Source: Pyrenophora tritici-repentis
Lineage: Eukaryota > Ascomycota > Dothideomycetes > Pleosporales > Pleosporaceae
Assembly (NCBI RefSeq): GCF_003171515.1
Contig: NC_089394.1
Coordinates: 3,324,088-3,388,087 of the forward strand
Length of the DNA stretch: 64,000 nucleotides
Reading direction: 5' to 3'
Within the stretch, counting starts at the first letter, position 1; every line of letters begins with the position of its first letter. The translations under genes were made by a program, and so were the position numbers. Positions 12,677 through 23,800 of this stretch are shown one piece after another. The notes under the pieces are model-generated. The model was given only the letters and a program-made list of their open reading frames with translations, made no database searches and was not told the origin of the DNA.

Positions 12677-12742
12677 ATGTTGCACGCGAAGGTGCGTTGA
12701 ATCTGAGGTATATTGTGACTGCTATCTATCATCTTCATTTAT
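12677..12742 (-). repeat. Dispersed repeat R1, partial inverted copy
   Basis: Reverse complement of 8817-8882 with a few mismatches. The pair encloses the Tc1 relic and the MFS gene, a span of about 3.8 kb. The intervening stretch 12567-12676 shows nothing else. Confidence 0.8.
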
Positions 12743-12816
12743 CGGTGGCGTAACGTAGTGGATAGGCGAGTCGCGCACCCCACCGACTTTCTTACTCTAT
12801 CACACGTACCTCTATC

Positions 12817-14467
12817 ATGGCTCCACGCCACGCTACTCAATTACTCTCAAATGAATCAGATACTCAGCTTGCTATACAATCTCTTGATTCTAATCAAATT
12901 TAAACAGGCCGCTGTGCATCTTCGATCTTTAACGTGCCTGGATCAACATTACGCGATCGACGCGCTGGGAAGCGTGCGCGACGCGATTGCCAGCCCAACT
13001 CAAAGAAGCTTACTTAGATAGAAGAGGAGATGATTGTTGATTATATACTTGATCTAGGTCTACGTGGATTTTCGCCTACCTACGCAGCTATACGCGATAC
13101 GGCTGATAGACTGTTAGCTACGCGCGGCGCTGGCCAGGTTGGACAGAAGTGGCCAGCCAACTTCGTTGGGCGTACAGATAGACTTGTGACGCGTTTTAAT
13201 CGGGCGTACGATAGGCAAAGAGCTCCATGTGGAGATCCAATTCTAATTAAGAGCTGGTTTGAGCTTGTGGAGCAGACAAAGGCCAAGTACGGCATCTGTG
13301 ACGAGGACGTCTACAACTTTGACGAAGCTGGCTTCTCAATGGGCAAGATTACCACTCAGCTCGTCATTACAGCGTCAGAAAGAAGAGCCCGACCAAAAGC
13401 TGTCCAGCCAGGTGGTCGTGAGTGGGTGACGTTCATCGCTGGGATTAACGCAGCTGGCTGGTCTATCCCACCGTTTCTGATCTTTACTAGCCAGCACCAC
13501 CTCTCTGCTCGGTACGAGGAAGCAGGGATCCCACGCGACCGGGCAATCGCAGTCAGTGACAATGGCTGGACAAACAACGAACTAGGCGTTGCATGGCTAA
13601 AGTACTTCGACGCTCATACGAAGACTCGCGTTGTTGGTACACGTCGCCTACTTATCTTTGATGGCCATGAGAGCCACAACTCTTTTGCGTTCCAAGAGCT
13701 CTGCAAGGAGAGCAATATCTACACGCTCTGCATGCCGCCGTACTCATCTCATCTACTCCAGCCTCTTGACGTTGGCTGCTTCTCGCCATTGAAGCGCGTG
13801 TACAGCCGCGAGGTGGAGAGCCTAATCCGTCATCACATCAACTACGTCACTAAGCTCGAGTTTCTGCCAGCGTTCAAGACAGCGTTTGATCGATCCTTCA
13901 CGCCAGCCAATATCTGCTCAGCTTTTCGAGGCGCAGGCCTTATTCCTCTCCAGCTAGACGTAGTTCTATCAAAGCTTGACGTAAAGCTCCGTACGCCTAC
14001 TCCACCAGCTGTTCTAGCAGAGACTCTCTGGCAGGCCTGTACGCCGAGCAACGTACGCGAACTTGAAGTTCAATCAACGCTGATAAGTAATCGCGTTCGA
14101 CGGCATAAAAGCTCATCACCAGCTTCAATTATTGCGGCGATTAGTCAGCTTAAGAGGGGGGGCAGAGGTGATGATGCTTTCGGCTGAGCTAATGCGCGAT
14201 CGAATCGCCAGCCTTGAAAAGGCTAACGAGGCAGCTATAAAGCGTAGGCAGCGTAAAAAGAAGCGAATACAGAAGCGAGGAGTGCTTACGAAGGGAGCTG
14301 GCGAGGATATAATTGCCCAATACGAGACTGATGAGCAGATTGCTTGTGAGGAGCGCCAGGGAGGAGAGCGATCAGGTGTTAGCCGTCAAGCTTTGTCGCG
14401 CTGTAGTAGGTGTAGAGAGACTGGCCATAATGCGCGTACATGCAAGAAAGATACTTTAGATACTCCT
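12817..14467 (+). pseudogene. Fot1-like transposase with C-terminal zinc knuckle
   Basis: ATG at 12817 begins a pogo/Fot1-type transposase. Motifs in order are a CENP-B-like DNA-binding region (STLRDRRAGKR), YNFDEAGFSMGKI with the first catalytic Asp near 13320, [27 protein letters not shown] with the second Asp near 13660, and [21 protein letters not shown]. Near the end a C-X2-C-X4-H-X4-C knuckle (CSRCRETGHNARTC) is encoded in a second frame. Defects are a TAA at about 12900, a TAG at about 13017 and a frame change near 14155. The 13030-14150 core is uninterrupted. Closest relative in the window is the element at 59286-61110, which has the same knuckle architecture. The terminal inverted repeats were not resolved. 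Confidence 0.9.
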
Positions 14468-15083
14468 TAATCTCCTATATTGTTGAGAATACAGTCCGTA
14501 AGTGACTTGGTGGTATCAAGCGGAGGAGTAGTCACATGATTGGTGACACGTGCAGGTGGGTCCTAGCGGGGAGCTTGGACGCAGCTGCACGCAACACGGA
14601 TCTACGAACGTGTGAATAGCTCCTTAGTCAATACAATACGAATCTGTACCACCACTACCGTTGTGCCTTAGAGAGCGCTCTATTAGGTAGTCATACTACT
14701 ACTAATAGTGTCAGCTTCTCAATATATATCAATATATATCAAGATAGTTAAATAGTGGTAGAGCTATACACTTGTAGAGGTGCGCAAAGTTGGTAAGGTG
14801 GCCCGCTCGCTTGCCTGATGTTACAAGTAACAAGAAGGATTCTCTCCTTGACAAGTGACGAGATGGCTGAAGGCCTATGGACGTCGTCAGAAGGTAATAA
14901 TCATCGCGGGGCTAAGTCACGTGATGTACCATCCCGCCAAGAGCAACCATCCGGGGGATGGCAGGACTGGAAGCAATCAGGATATAAGGATGGATGGATT
15001 CCATTATTACTCTCGTTGTGGTCAACTCAAATTGTACTTTCTTACTAGTTACTTTACTTAACAAGATTATTATTATTATTATT
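14468..15083. other. Gene-free spacer left of copia element A
   Basis: No coding region is supported. It contains short low-complexity AT stretches (about 14715-14750), a segment near 14780-14810 that resembles 33855-33905, and a (TTA)n run at 15066-15083 into which the copia element inserted. The same tract continues at 20488-20500 on the other side. Confidence 0.5.
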
Positions 15084-15320
15084 TGTTGAGAAGATGTAAG
15101 GTTCAGTCCAGGTCGGCGGGGATGAGGCTCGTGGAAGTAAGCCCGAGCAGAAGGACCGACGCGGAATGATGATCTGTCATGTAAATCCCCAGATCATCAT
15201 GATAATAAGAAGACAGAACAACAGCTCTTAGTGTAGTTCAATCCAATACGTGGTGACCTAACATACCTCTACTCGGTTCCCTATGGTAGTCATACCACCA
15301 GAGGAGACCTTGTTCCAATA
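15084..15320 (+). repeat. 5' LTR of copia copy A
   Basis: Matches 20251-20487 over its full 237 bp and 48136-48372 in reverse complement. The leader that follows (from 15321) would hold the primer-binding site, which I could not assign to a particular tRNA. Confidence 0.93.
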
Positions 15321-15641
15321 GGTTATGAGCCCGGTTGCCTAACCCAACGTTATTGGTTTTAAACACCTAACCAAGTCACGAAGGACTTAGATTCGAGAAG
15401 GAATCAAAAACACTCACCCAAGTCACGAAGGACTTAGATTCAAGCAGGAATCGGAAAAGAGAAAAAGTCGTGTACAACGCGGTTGACACGCAACCATACT
15501 TACACACACCGTCTCCACGCTCGAGAACCGATAACGACTGCACCACCCGCAGAACATCGCCCGCATCGCCCGCATCGCCCGCATCGCCCGCATCGCCCGC
15601 ATCGCCCGCATCGCCCGAATCAACCGCATCACCCGCACAAG

Positions 15642-18600
15642 ATGGCTGCAGAGAAGGAAGAATGGAAGATCCCCCAGCTCACAGCCGAAAACCACGATAC
15701 TTGGTTTCGCCGAAACAAGGTCAAGCTTAAGGGGAAGAAAGTCTTCTATGTCTGCGAGAAAAATCTGGTACAGCACTGTCAAATAGCAACAGCTAGTAGA
15801 CTAACGGAGGCTATGGAAGAGTTGGAAATTGCTGAAACAGACAAGCATACCAAGATCCGCGTCAACATTGAAAAAAGAGACAAGTACCTAGAAGATGAAG
15901 CCACTGCAATCGATCTCTTGTTTCGGTCGCTTAGCGAGGATGACCAAGCCCTCATTGACGAATACGATACTGCCTTCCAATTCTGGGCCTACCTACAAAA
16001 GAAGTACACCCAAACTGACGCCACAACTGCCAACATATACATGACTAGAATTCAAACGTTCACATTTAATCCCGGGAACACGATTGTTGGATCATGGGAG
16101 AAGCTAAAGGACTACCGACGTAAACTTGTAGCAGCAGACGCCGACACCAACGGAGCTTACAAGGACTCTGCACTACTACTCGTTCTTATCAGATCACTTC
16201 CGAAAGAATTCAAGACTACGATTGACACCTTAAACGCCCAACTTAACCTCACGGTTGAACAGAAACTTAAGTTTCTGGAAGAGAAGGAGGTTCGAGACCA
16301 GCAAGACGCCAACGAAAAAGCTCTTCCAGCATTCCGAAAGACGGAGAAGTATGTTCCGCCTTACAGGCGTCGAAATCATAAGAACTCGCCACTATCGTCT
16401 GACTCCGAATCTGGTGCCAAATTCACGGTCCAATGCTTCCTTTGTGATGGAGCCCATGGCGTACGAGACTGCCCAAGACGTGAGAGAGCTCGAAAGCTCC
16501 TTAAGGAATACGACGCTAAGAAATCATCTAAGCTGCTCGTTAAGACACCTAAGCAAAGGAATTCCCACAAAAGGACTGGCAAAGCATATGGAGCCGAAGA
16601 AGTCAATTCAGAGTCAGATGAATTATCTGAGACCTCAGACTCCGAACCCGAGGAAATTGAGACATGCCGTCTCTCAAAAGACATCGTCGGTAAGGCCTCT
16701 CCATCTACCTGGGCTGCCGACACTGGCGCATCCTCTCACATGTCTGACCAACCCTCATTATTTAGACGAATGATTAAGATCAAACGAAGAGTCGTTCGGG
16801 TTGGAGGGGGAGAATTATATGCGGACTGGAAAGGAGAAGCTCAAGTGGTGTGTAAGGATGGATCGTCGACATGGCTGTCAGAAGTACTGCTTGTACCTAA
16901 CCTTGGAGTCAATTTGTTATCAGGAAGAAGAATTTGCGCAGCAAGCCTGAAGGGTCGTTTCAATTCACACGCACTATACTTCAAACTAGGAAAGAAGGTT
17001 ATTATTGAAGCAACTATGGACGACGGCCTCTACGTAGTGTCACACATTGCCGATGGATACCAAGAAACAGCATTTCTAGGCACGGAACTCCATGCACCAG
17101 TTAAGAGCGAGCTTAAGGTTAATGAAAAGGAGAGATACTTGCTGTATCACAGACGCTTCGCACACCTAGGACCTGCAAAGATTGCTAAACTCCACGAAGT
17201 TACAACTCTCCAGAAGAAGATTCAAGTTCCAGAGAAGATAGAAATCTGCGAAGTGTGTTCTCTGACGAAAATGAAGAACAGCATCCCTAAGCAGCTGAGA
17301 GAGCATAAGGCCACGAAGCTAGCCTTAGTACAGTTTGACATTGCAGGACCCTTTCCAACATCTCTGCGAGGAAACAGGTGGTTCCTCCTTATTATTGACA
17401 GTTACACGCGAAAAAACTGGGTTATCCCGCTGAAGAAAAAGGGAGACGCACAAAGGGAACTCCAAATCTGGAAGACCTTTGTAGAACATCAAACTGGCGA
17501 AAAGGTTAAAGCTGCTGGAACTGACAACGCACCAGAACTTCTACAGCAAGCCGAGGAATGGAGAGTTACACAGGGCGTGGAAATTCAGCCTACAACAATT
17601 GCTTCCTCACACCAGAATGGACCAGCTGAGCGAAACATCCAAACCGCTGAAGCTGATATGAGAGCAATGCTGAAAGACGCTGGTTTACCAATTGAGTTTT
17701 GGGATGAAGCTGTCGAAGCAGACGCATACCTGCGAAACCGCACAAACACAGGACCCACGATCAATGGAAAGCAAGTCAGTCCTGAAGAGGCATTCACAGG
17801 AACGAAACCATCCATTGACCACATCCGTGTATGGGGGAGCAAATGCTATTCTTACATCAACCCCAAAACGATTCCAGCAGACCAACGACATGACAAGCTC
17901 GTGGACCGTGGCAGAGTTGGAGTATTCATGGGATATTCTGAGACAACAAACAAGCAGTTCAAGTTCTATTCGCCAGAGCTTGGATACACCTCAAGGACAA
18001 GCCGATTATCAGTGGACGAATACACCCCTGGAGGAAAAGTTGAACTACGACTGCGAAACATACCAGCTGGACCACAAGGGACGCAGAATACGATGCCAGA
18101 CCGAAAACCAAGAGGAAGACCTAGGAAGGATCTGGAATCATCTCCTGCAGAACCAATGGAACCACCTCCTGCCAAATCAATGGAACTATCTCCTGCAGAA
18201 CCAATAGAACCATCTCCTGTCGAACTAATGGAACCATCTCCTGTCGAACTAATGGAACCATCTCCTGTCGAACCAATGGAACCATCTCCTGCAGAAATAG
18301 TGGAGCCAGTTCCCGAGAACCCAATAGAACTGTCGTCGGCAGAGCTAACTCCCGAACCAGTTAAGCGTCACAGAGGAAGACCAGGGAAGCTAACGACTAT
18401 TCCCCCTACTGCACCATCTGATGAGCGGGTTCCTAATCTTGTGGACGAAGAGGGACCCGAAGAACCGTATACCCAGTCTGTACGAGAAGAGGAGGCTCCA
18501 CGATACTTCACCAGACAAGCCAAACGAAAGAGGTCTAACGAAGAGGTTGTTGAGGACGAGAGATTTAGCAAGATCGTTAAAGCTATGCTAGCCCAAGCTG

Positions 18601-20243
18601 GCCTTATAGAAGAGCAAACACGACTATCTGAGAAGGCTTTTGCAGCAACCGAGATCGCAGGAATCCAGATCCCCCAGACACACGAGCAAGCTATCAACGA
18701 CCCAAAGTATGGAAAGCAATGGAAAGCAGCAATACTTGAAGAGATAATCGCGTTAATGGAGAATCGAACCTGGGAGGAAGTTCCAAAGCCAAAAGACGCG
18801 AACATGGTTGATTCAAAGTGGGTTTTTACAGTCAAAACAAATCTCGACGGGACTGTTGAGAGGTTTAAGGCACGCCTTGTGGCAAGAGGTTTTACGCAAG
18901 TACACGGAACAGACTACAACGAGACTTTCGCCCCGACAGTTCGCATGGACACCTTACGTCTGTTTATGGCCACTGTCGCAGCGGAAAACCTAGAATGTTT
19001 TCACTTTGACATCAAGAATGCTTTCACAGAGTCGCATTTGAAGGAAGAGATCTTTCTTAAGCAACCCCAGGGAGTAGAAGTTAAGAAAGGATACGTCCTT
19101 AAAGTTCTCCGCAGCCTATATGGACTCAAACAAGCTGCTCGTGACTGGAACTTGTTAATAAAGAAAGAACTTCTGGCATGGGGATTCGTGCAAAGCCTTG
19201 CCGACCCGTGCATGTTTATCCACGAAGAAAAACAACTCCGTATCCTCGTCTACGTTGACGACATTGCTGTTGCCGCAAAAGATCGAGCTCAAATTGATTG
19301 GTTCTACAAGAAGCTTTCTGGAAGATTCAACACCAAGAACCTAGGGGAGATTCATAAGATCCTTGGAGTACGAGTTACGCGAGACAGAAAGCGCCGCACA
19401 ATCTACCTCGATCAAGAACAGTACATACACGCAGTACTTGACAAGTTTGGAATGTCTAGCAAACAACACAGAGACAAGAAGATTCCATCCGCAGATTACA
19501 CGTCATTTAGGCCAGCCACTAACAACGACACCCGAATCGACATCACTGAATACCAGCAAGTGATAGGGAGCCTTATGTTTGCTATGGTTCTTACACGCCC
19601 AGACATTGCATTCACCCTCGGAAAGCTAAGCCAATACATGAGCGATCCAGCAGAACATCATGGCCATGCGTTGAAGAACCTGCTACGATATCTAAGGTCG
19701 ACAGTAACAATGAAGCTACGCTACGGACCAGGGGGAGTACACTCGCAATTTGTCATCTACTCTGATGCTGACTGGGCAAGCGACATGGTAGACCGAAAGA
19801 GCGTTTCAGGGAGCACTGCAATGTTCTACGGAGGTCCAATATCATGGTCTAGCAAGAAGCAACGGTCTGTTGCAACGTCAAGCTGCGAATCTGAATACAT
19901 CGCACTATCAACATGCTGTAAGCAAGGCCAGTGGATTGCTCAAATGTTCAGAGATCTTGGGTTCCCAAAGTACATTGGAAAAGACACCAACAAGGTCCAG
20001 ATGCTAGGAGATAACCAGGGTGCCATTGCACTTACAAAGAACCCTCACCTTCACGAAAGATCAAAGCACATCGACGTCTGTTATCATTTTATCAGAGACC
20101 TAGCAGAACAAGGTAAACTCGACGTGGCCTACGTGCCAACTGTAGATATGGTGGCTGATGGAATGACAAAGCCGTTGCAGCGAGTCGCATTCGAGAAATT
20201 CAAGAACCAATTAGGAGTTGTCCTTAGACCGGACCTGCCCTGA
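15642..20243 (+). CDS. Copia Gag-Pol polyprotein, intact
   Basis: ATG at 15642 is the first in frame. The same frame is open further upstream through a 9-bp tandem repeat (about 15565-15630) that probably belongs to the leader. Domains in order are Gag; a zinc knuckle CFLCDGAHGVRDC; aspartic protease (WAADTGASSHMSD near 16715); integrase HHCC zinc region (HRRFAHLG, CEVCSLTK); integrase core (QFDIAGPF, GTDNAPE, NGPAERN); a Glu-Pro-rich repeat block with a roughly 24-bp unit at 18130-18300; reverse transcriptase (KWVFTVKTNLDG; YVDDIAVA near 19250); and RNase H (YSDADWASD, SSCESEYIALS, GDNQGA). About 1533 residues without a stop, so probably functional. Confidence 0.95.
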   Translation: MAAEKEEWKIPQLTAENHDTWFRRNKVKLKGKKVFYVCEKNLVQHCQIATASRLTEAMEELEIAETDKHTKIRVNIEKRDKYLEDEATAIDLLFRSLSEDDQALIDEYDTAFQFWAYLQKKYTQTDATTANIYMTRIQTFTFNPGNTIVGSWEKLKDYRRKLVAADADTNGAYKDSALLLVLIRSLPKEFKTTIDTLNAQLNLTVEQKLKFLEEKEVRDQQDANEKALPAFRKTEKYVPPYRRRNHKNSPLSSDSESGAKFTVQCFLCDGAHGVRDCPRRERARKLLKEYDAKKSSKLLVKTPKQRNSHKRTGKAYGAEEVNSESDELSETSDSEPEEIETCRLSKDIVGKASPSTWAADTGASSHMSDQPSLFRRMIKIKRRVVRVGGGELYADWKGEAQVVCKDGSSTWLSEVLLVPNLGVNLLSGRRICAASLKGRFNSHALYFKLGKKVIIEATMDDGLYVVSHIADGYQETAFLGTELHAPVKSELKVNEKERYLLYHRRFAHLGPAKIAKLHEVTTLQKKIQVPEKIEICEVCSLTKMKNSIPKQLREHKATKLALVQFDIAGPFPTSLRGNRWFLLIIDSYTRKNWVIPLKKKGDAQRELQIWKTFVEHQTGEKVKAAGTDNAPELLQQAEEWRVTQGVEIQPTTIASSHQNGPAERNIQTAEADMRAMLKDAGLPIEFWDEAVEADAYLRNRTNTGPTINGKQVSPEEAFTGTKPSIDHIRVWGSKCYSYINPKTIPADQRHDKLVDRGRVGVFMGYSETTNKQFKFYSPELGYTSRTSRLSVDEYTPGGKVELRLRNIPAGPQGTQNTMPDRKPRGRPRKDLESSPAEPMEPPPAKSMELSPAEPIEPSPVELMEPSPVELMEPSPVEPMEPSPAEIVEPVPENPIELSSAELTPEPVKRHRGRPGKLTTIPPTAPSDERVPNLVDEEGPEEPYTQSVREEEAPRYFTRQAKRKRSNEEVVEDERFSKIVKAMLAQAGLIEEQTRLSEKAFAATEIAGIQIPQTHEQAINDPKYGKQWKAAILEEIIALMENRTWEEVPKPKDANMVDSKWVFTVKTNLDGTVERFKARLVARGFTQVHGTDYNETFAPTVRMDTLRLFMATVAAENLECFHFDIKNAFTESHLKEEIFLKQPQGVEVKKGYVLKVLRSLYGLKQAARDWNLLIKKELLAWGFVQSLADPCMFIHEEKQLRILVYVDDIAVAAKDRAQIDWFYKKLSGRFNTKNLGEIHKILGVRVTRDRKRRTIYLDQEQYIHAVLDKFGMSSKQHRDKKIPSADYTSFRPATNNDTRIDITEYQQVIGSLMFAMVLTRPDIAFTLGKLSQYMSDPAEHHGHALKNLLRYLRSTVTMKLRYGPGGVHSQFVIYSDADWASDMVDRKSVSGSTAMFYGGPISWSSKKQRSVATSSCESEYIALSTCCKQGQWIAQMFRDLGFPKYIGKDTNKVQMLGDNQGAIALTKNPHLHERSKHIDVCYHFIRDLAEQGKLDVAYVPTVDMVADGMTKPLQRVAFEKFKNQLGVVLRPDLP

Positions 20244-20250
20244 GGGGGAG

Positions 20251-20487
20251 TGTTGAGAAGATGTAAGGTTCAGTCCAGGTCGGCGGGGATGAGGCTCGTG
20301 GAAGTAAGCCCGAGCAGAAGGACCGACGCGGAATGATGATCTGTCATGTAAATCCCCAGATCATCATGATAATAAGAAGACAGAACAACAGCTCTTAGTG
20401 TAGTTCAATCCAATACGTGGTGACCTAACATACCTCTACTCGGTTCCCTATGGTAGTCATACCACCAGAGGAGACCTTGTTCCAATA
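20251..20487 (+). repeat. 3' LTR of copia copy A
   Basis: No difference from the 5' LTR seen by eye over 237 bp. Confidence 0.93.
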
Positions 20488-20517
20488 TTATTATTATTAT
20501 TCCATTTAGAGTCCTTT
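20488..20517 (-). repeat. Remnant of LINE 3' end with TAA-type tail
   Basis: Read on the minus strand this is AGGACTCTAAATGGAATAAT followed by a TAA repeat. It matches the 3' end of the LINE at 52355-52378 and of the fragment starting at 61113. Copy A inserted in the tail, and a second copia element begins at 20518. Confidence 0.7.
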
Positions 20518-20704
20518 TGTCCGATTGAGGCGAGGTTTTGCTCCATGATCGAGCCGATGGTGGTTGGGGAAGGACATGAGACCCCCAAACCAGGGCTAGC
20601 GCCGGGACTTAGCACTGCCAAGCCCGAGGCGAGGCCACCTCCCACAGACAGAGCCGTAGACAGAGACAGACAATACACTTGATCCCATCCATAAAAATCT
20701 GACA
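20518..20704 (+). repeat. 5' LTR of copia family 2
   Basis: 187 bp with short terminal inverted repeat (TGTC-GATT / AATCTGACA). It pairs with 25701-25889. Confidence 0.92.
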
Positions 20705-20843
20705 ATTAAGAGTCTCACTGCCTGTACCGAGTACAGAAGAGTCAATCAAAGTTACTTTATACTACAAATACCGTCATTACGACGATCCCCACGCTACAAC
20801 ACGTAAGCGCCGAACCGAAGAGTCATCAAAACTCATCGACAAG

Positions 20844-23800
20844 ATGTCTGTACCATCAAACAGAGATCCAACAGTGATCCTAACGGATTATACCAATTGG
20901 GCTAAATAGTACCAACAACTACAAGCGGAATGCGCCGCATACCAAGTGTGGGAAAAGGTAGATCCAAAGCAACGCGGGATCCCTCTAATAGAACCACAAC
21001 CACCACTAGCTCCACTTATCGGAAGCTATCAGCCATCAACTGCAGCGACGAATCTGCACGTTACCCAATATCGCCAAGCGATCGGCGACGATAGCGCCGA
21101 AGCGCCAGCCTACGTACCGGTACGACCCTCGGACCTCGCGACGAACGCGAAGACGTCCTATAAAGAAGATATCGATTATTACCGAATACAACTAGAAGAG
21201 TTTAAAATACTTAACCAGAGATATCAACAAGAGCGGACCGGACTCGGAAAGCTCACCGAGCACATAAGGAAGACTGTGTCACAACACCTCTTCTACAACT
21301 GCTGCAAGGCAGGTCTTTCCCATCGGCAGTGGATCGAAAACTTAGCCGCAAATGTTGGGATTGACACGAAGGAGGAACTCAAACGTGCGAGAGAACGTTA
21401 CCTCGCGGCCCAAAAACCGATGAGGTTGTTAGCACAGTGGGAGACCTGGCTAACTGAGATGGACCATGCAATCACGGAAGGCAAGGCCCTTGGCATACCT
21501 GAATGCCAAGACGAAGAGTTTATCAAGGAGGACTTTGTCAAAGCAGTTCTCAAACCATCACCAGAATGGACTACCGCGTTCATGGCCGGTGGAAATAAAG
21601 ACCCACGTGTCACTGTACGGATGATGATTAAACAGTTCCGAGAGTACGCCTCACTGTTGCATCCGATCAAACACAAGGTCCCGAAGGCCGCCTTTGTAGC
21701 AAGTAGACCTCAACTGAACGGCGAAGACGCAGATAACGCCGCCGAGAAGGCCCCAGGAAAGCGAGGTCGCGGCAAAAGCCGAAGGACTCCCGGACCGGGC
21801 AAGGATAGGAAACAATGCAAGGTATGCGACCAACAGCACGAACTAAAGAATTGTTGGTACGCGTTTCCGCACAACGCACCTGTTTGGTGGAAGCCACGTG
21901 AAACACTGAAGACGATGGCTCAGCACCGAATTGATAGCGACACTGATCTCGAACAAGAGATAAGGGGAGCCAAGAGAGCTAAATTAGGGACACCCCAGAT
22001 TAAGAAGTCACAGAGCACTCCGGTAGAGGATACTGTCGAGTGACCAGAAGGCCGGAACATAGGCCAGATTAACCTTATGATATTTGCCTCATCATTTATG
22101 GCAAAGGAATCTAAGTACCCACTTCAACGTTCTTACATAATGGACTCCGGAACCACTATACACGTCGGCAACGACCTCGGACGATTCACGGATATTCGAC
22201 CGCCTATGACAGGAGACTTCCTCTGGGCAGGCAATACAAGGGTGTGGATTAAGGCATACGGTTCAGTTACTCTGAGAGTGGATAGCGCAGACGGTCACCG
22301 TCTCCTCTACCTCGAGAACGTCGCCTACTGCCCTGACCTACACTGCAGTCTTGTCTCCTTCCGGATACTCCGCCGGCAAGGTCTTTGGTGGGACACCAAA
22401 TCCGACCCAACAATCCTCCGACGGTCCGACGATAGCGAACTGGCAGTACTACACGAGAAGTACGGACAATGGATACTGGAACTCAATGACGCTGAGGCGC
22501 GAGCAGCGTTTTCAACGCAGCAGCCAACGCGCAGGACAGCCGTACGAAAACGAGCTGAGGCTATAGTCTGGCACAAGAGACTTGGCCACCCTGGATCCGA
22601 CGCCCTAGAACACCTAGTGAACCAATCTGAGGGGGTGAAGATCGTCGGGGTCCCCACAGTGAAATGCGATGCCTGTGGGATATCAAAGTCGAAGCGAATG
22701 ATACGACGGACGCCCCGGACTATTTTGGAAGGTCCGGGAGAGCGAGTTGCGATCGACTTTCACGACTACGAAGCAGAAAGTACGACCAAGGAGAAGAGTC
22801 AGATGCTTATTAACTGCCGCGTTACGGGATACATATGGGATTTCTATCTTAGTGACAACCGAACGGCAAGAGTCATCCTTAAGAGCCTTAAGATGTTCGT
22901 CACCTTCATGATGAATCAATTTGGTATAACGGTAAAGGTTATTGAGACGGACAACGAGATATTTTCCGTGAAGCCAGAGGTCGCCAGATGGTGCAGAACA
23001 AGAGGTATAGTACTCGAGCCTTCCGCCCCCGATACGCAAGCGCAAAACGGAGGAGCCGAACGCTCAGGGGGTGTGGTAAAAGAAAAGGGTCGAGCAATGC
23101 GACTCGATGCACATCTGCCGTGGGACCAATGGCCGGAAATCGCCCGGACCGCCGTCTACCTACACAACAGGACGCCGAAATATCAGAACCGCTGGAGATC
23201 TCCATACGAGATGTTCTTCACGGCAATCGCTTTCCAGAATGGAGTTGTTACATCACCACGCAAGCCCAACCTGTCGCATTTATGAGCGTACGGCTGTAAG
23301 GCATTTGCGATGACGGATGACACGAAGCGAGGAAAAGGACGTCTACAGAGATTTGACCCGAAAGCCTGGATAGGGTACTTAGTTGGTTACCGTTCGACGA
23401 ACATATTCCGAATATGGGTACCATCTATAGGCAAGGTCATTAGCACTCGCGACGTTGTATTCGACGAGGAAGTCGTATACAGTGGAGAGCATAAAGAGGT
23501 TATGGACAATCTTATACATAGCACCACAGAGGAGATAGCAGCATGGATTCGAACTATTGAACTGCCTCCTAGACCAAATCCCACACGGGAAGAACTTGGA
23601 ACTTTCTACGAAGATGAGACCATTGCTAGAGCGCCGGAAAATGGGCGGCTCGAGTATGATGAGGCGGGAAGGAAGGTAGTACCTTATCCGACGCCACCAC
23701 ATACGCCCCCACCGGCAGCACTGCTTGCTCAAATGCTAACTAATGTGGAACACCCCTTCAGGGACGATGATACCGGAGGCTACGGCCTACAATCCGAAGA

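Larger units (their letters stand above)
15084..20487 (+). mobile_element. Ty1/copia retrotransposon, copy A (complete)
   Basis: Two 237-bp LTRs (15084-15320 and 20251-20487) look identical by eye and begin TGTTGAGAAG and end TTCCAATA. A purine tract CTGAGGGGGAG precedes the 3' LTR. The candidate target duplication is TTATT (15079-15083 and 20488-20492), though it lies in a TTA run and so is weak by itself. The LTR ends are confirmed by the AAGCT duplication around the second copy. The single open polyprotein and identical LTRs indicate a recent insertion. Confidence 0.95.
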
